A stretch of DNA of 25,779 bases from Clostridiales bacterium UBA3678 (lineage in GTDB: Bacteria > Bacillota > Clostridia > TANB77 > CAG-508). Where the stretch lies: contig DFJF01000015.1 of NCBI GenBank assembly GCA_002372935.1, forward strand, positions 1 to 25,779. Direction: 5' to 3'. Shown in pieces: positions 23,912-25,779 of the stretch. The translations under genes were made by a program, and so were the position numbers. Below the pieces are notes generated by a model. The model saw nothing but the letters and a program-made list of their open reading frames with translations, searched no databases and was not told where the DNA came from. Positions within the stretch are counted from its first letter, which is position 1, and every line of letters starts with the position of its first letter.

Positions 23912-25532
23912 ATTTATTAATTCTCTCAAAAAGTACTTCAATATTATCAAGAAATATTTTTTCTTTAACTTCTATTGGTTCCCATGATGGTTTTTCAATT
24001 TTTAAATATCCTCTTAACTTACTAGAAGTCTGTGGCATAATTGGTTCAAGTAAATTAGATAAATTTGCAATAACATTAGTACAAGTGTAAATAGTATTAT
24101 TAAATTCGTCTAAATTCTCTTTTTTCTGAATCCATGGTTTTCTTTCATCATAATACTTGTTTCCAATCTCAATTAAATCAATTATTTTACCACATGCCTT
24201 TTTAAATTCTAAGTTTTCTATATATTCAGAAACTATTTTATATGTTTCATTAATTTTTTTCAAAACTTGTGTATCCATAACTCCAACTGGAATTTCAGTT
24301 AAACCTTTAAATTTTAAAGTCCTATTTACAAAATTTCCAAATTTATTAACTATATCTGAATTATGAATATTAATGTAGTTTTCTATTGTAAAATCTACAT
24401 CTTTATTTTCTGGTCCATAGGCAATCATATAATATCTTAAAGAATCAACATTATATTTTTCCACCATTTGTCCTATTGTTATTCCATTTCCCTTACTTTT
24501 TGATATTTTTTCAGAATTTATATTTAAATATTGAGATGCAACCATAACATCTGGTAAATGATAATTTTCTTCCATGGCCATCAATAAAACTGGCAAAATT
24601 ATAGTGTGGAATGTTATATTATCTTTTCCATGGCACATATACATTTTGATATTGCTATTATTATTGTCTTTCCAAAAATCTTCCCAATTTATTCCCTTTT
24701 CTTCACAGATTTTTTGTGTTGCAGTAACATAACCTAAAACAGCATCAATCCATACATACATCTTTTTGTCTTCAAATCCTTCAATTGGAATATCAACACC
24801 CCAAGACAAATCTCTTGTTACTGCTCTATCTTTTAGTCCTTCTTTTAAGTATTTTTCAGTTTCATTTACTGATGCAATTCTCCAAAATTTTTGATTTTTT
24901 TCGACATATTTTTCTATCTGGTTTTGAAATTTTGACAATGCTATATATAAATGGGTATTTTCTTTTTGTACAGTTTTATTTCCACATGTTCTGCAAGTTG
25001 CTCCAACTAAATCTTCTTCAGTGGGTACATAACCACAATCACATTGATCTCCTTTTGAAACTAATCCACAGTTAGGGCATATTATTTCTAACTCTCTATC
25101 AGCTTCAAATTTACCACAATGTTCACAATATGGTTGTAAATTCATTTTAGAATAAATATATTTATTTTTATACATTTTTAAAAACATGTCTTCAACATGT
25201 TTTTTATGATAATCATCATCAGTTTTGGTATATAAATCATAAGAAAAATTCATTTTATTGAAAATCTCTTTAAATTCATTATGATATTTTTCTGCAATAT
25301 CTTTTGGCTCTACATTTTCTTTTTTAGCTCTTTCTGTTATTGGTGTCCCATGACAATCAGTTCCAGAAACATATAAAACATTATCTCCTAATAATTCGTG
25401 ATATCTTTTTAAGAAATCTCCAGAAATTAAAGCTGCTAAATGTCCTAAATGCAGAGAACTATTGGCATAAGGCCAGGCTCCACCGATTAATACATTTTTT
25501 CTATTTTCATTTTTTATAAGATCATTTTTCAA
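23910..25532 (-). CDS. metG: Methionine--tRNA ligase with two zinc knuckles
   Basis: Class I synthetase of 540 residues. The HIGH-type motif is HLGH (28-31) and the KMSKS-type motif is KISKS (342-346). Two Cys4 knuckles are visible: C136/C139/C152/C155 and C164/C166/C180/C183. The GAWPYANSSLHLGHL opening and double knuckle differ from the Bacillus housekeeping MetRS and fit a second MetRS type found in some Bacillota. It lacks the C-terminal EMAP/Trbp111 tRNA-binding domain (common length about 650-670). The start is TTG, seven bases after GGAGGG; no in-frame ATG occurs before the catalytic domain. It has its own promoter. Confidence 0.97.
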   Translation of the reverse strand: MKNDLIKNENRKNVLIGGAWPYANSSLHLGHLAALISGDFLKRYHELLGDNVLYVSGTDCHGTPITERAKKENVEPKDIAEKYHNEFKEIFNKMNFSYDLYTKTDDDYHKKHVEDMFLKMYKNKYIYSKMNLQPYCEHCGKFEADRELEIICPNCGLVSKGDQCDCGYVPTEEDLVGATCRTCGNKTVQKENTHLYIALSKFQNQIEKYVEKNQKFWRIASVNETEKYLKEGLKDRAVTRDLSWGVDIPIEGFEDKKMYVWIDAVLGYVTATQKICEEKGINWEDFWKDNNNSNIKMYMCHGKDNITFHTIILPVLLMAMEENYHLPDVMVASQYLNINSEKISKSKGNGITIGQMVEKYNVDSLRYYMIAYGPENKDVDFTIENYINIHNSDIVNKFGNFVNRTLKFKGLTEIPVGVMDTQVLKKINETYKIVSEYIENLEFKKACGKIIDLIEIGNKYYDERKPWIQKKENLDEFNNTIYTCTNVIANLSNLLEPIMPQTSSKLRGYLKIEKPSWEPIEVKEKIFLDNIEVLFERINK

Positions 25533-25545
25533 TTGAAATCCCTCC
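25530..25545 (-). promoter_or_regulatory. Ribosome binding site and UUG start of metG
   Basis: On the minus strand GGAGGG is followed by seven bases and TTG. The spacing is ideal, and no ATG or GTG in this frame is better placed. Confidence 0.8.
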
Positions 25546-25570
25546 TATATAAACAAACAAATAATAAAAT

Positions 25571-25599
25571 ATGTTATCATATTCAAAGTATTCTGTCAA
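25571..25599 (-). promoter_or_regulatory. Sigma-A promoter of metG
   Basis: On the minus strand a perfect TTGACA (25594-25599), a 17-base spacer and TAACAT (25571-25576) leave a leader of only about 30 bases. There is no room for a T-box or SAM riboswitch between promoter and gene. Confidence 0.75.
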
Positions 25600-25694
25600 T
25601 ACATAACTGATTTGAAACTATTACAATTATTTTTTACACATGATGAACATCCTTTTACAAGCTCAGCATCTAAAATATTTACTAATTCTTCCAT
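25596..25694 (-). CDS. Doubtful 32-codon ORF with a cysteine cluster
   Basis: ATG-started frame of 32 codons, MEELVNILDAELVKGC... ending in SFKSVMY, with C16, C19 and C24 in a CxxC-x4-C pattern. It begins right at the T tract of a terminator, has no ribosome binding site, and its stop codon overlaps the metG -35 box. I see no promoter for it. The amino-acid make-up looks protein-like, but expression is unsupported. Confidence 0.18.
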   Translation of the reverse strand: MEELVNILDAELVKGCSSCVKNNCNSFKSVMY

Positions 25695-25733
25695 AAAAAA
25701 TGCTGTACAATTCTATCTTTAAATTGTACAGCA
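25695..25733 (-). terminator. Strong terminator of a gene upstream of metG, outside the window
   Basis: On the minus strand a perfect 12-bp stem (25701-25712 with 25722-25733, GCTGTACAATT core) with a 9-base loop is followed by TTTTTT. The last 46 bases of the window may be the end of the unseen gene or its trailer; they are too short to identify. Confidence 0.9.
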
Positions 25734-25779
25734 AATATTTCTCCTTATGCTGGTTATCTTACAACATAACAGTTAGATG

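Noticed and set aside
25533..25779. T-box, SAM riboswitch or small RNA upstream of metG
   Set aside because: No T-box or SAM hallmark is visible, the promoter lies about 30 bases from the gene, and the strong hairpin lies upstream of the promoter, so it belongs to the previous gene.
1..25779. Mobile element, CRISPR array, toxin-antitoxin or phage defence genes
   Set aside because: Every well-supported gene falls in a housekeeping or envelope family, and the only repeat is the GGGACGGTTCTT set at 18854-18907.

Overview
This window comes from a strongly AT-rich bacterial chromosome, most likely a Clostridia-type member of the Bacillota. The signs are A/T-loaded codons, strong GGAGG-type ribosome binding sites, SpoVG, a MinD/MinE pair next to RodA, and the ylxM-ffh-rpsP-khpA-rimM-trmD-rplS series. 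I see no phage genes, insertion sequence, CRISPR array, tRNA or rRNA. All genes but one lie on the minus strand, so transcription runs from high to low coordinates.

In transcription order: (1) 25.8-23.9 kb holds the terminator of an unseen upstream gene, then a promoter and metG, an unusual methionyl-tRNA synthetase with a UUG start. (2) 23.86-17.5 kb starts at a near-consensus sigma-A promoter and carries ylxM, ffh, rpsP, khpA, rimM, trmD, rplS, trmB and obg. These cover protein targeting, ribosome assembly and tRNA methylation. The run ends at a hairpin shared with the convergent plus-strand gene. (3) 17.43-16.76 kb is the only plus-strand gene, a thymidylate-kinase-like protein, divergent from minD. 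(4) 16.55-7.6 kb is one long co-directional run: minD, minE, rodA, dusB, aspS, pheS, pheT. It links septum placement and cell elongation with tRNA modification and charging. (5) asnS has its own promoter. (6) spoVG follows, with a sigma-H-like promoter and a clear terminator. (7) 5.65-2.26 kb is a three-gene membrane glycosylation module: a DUF6020-type multi-spanning protein, a GT2 transferase and a GtrA flippase. (8) The window ends inside a calcium-type P-type ATPase that runs off the left edge.

Most of the window is conserved housekeeping DNA. The points that stand out are the GT2/GtrA/DUF6020 set, long disordered tails on MinE and on L19, an AspRS with motifs I associate with alphaproteobacteria, a dispersed-type repeat coding for the end of TrmB, a spoVG promoter that looks like a sigma-H promoter, a possible RNA switch before minE, and no T-box leader in front of any synthetase gene whose upstream region is visible.
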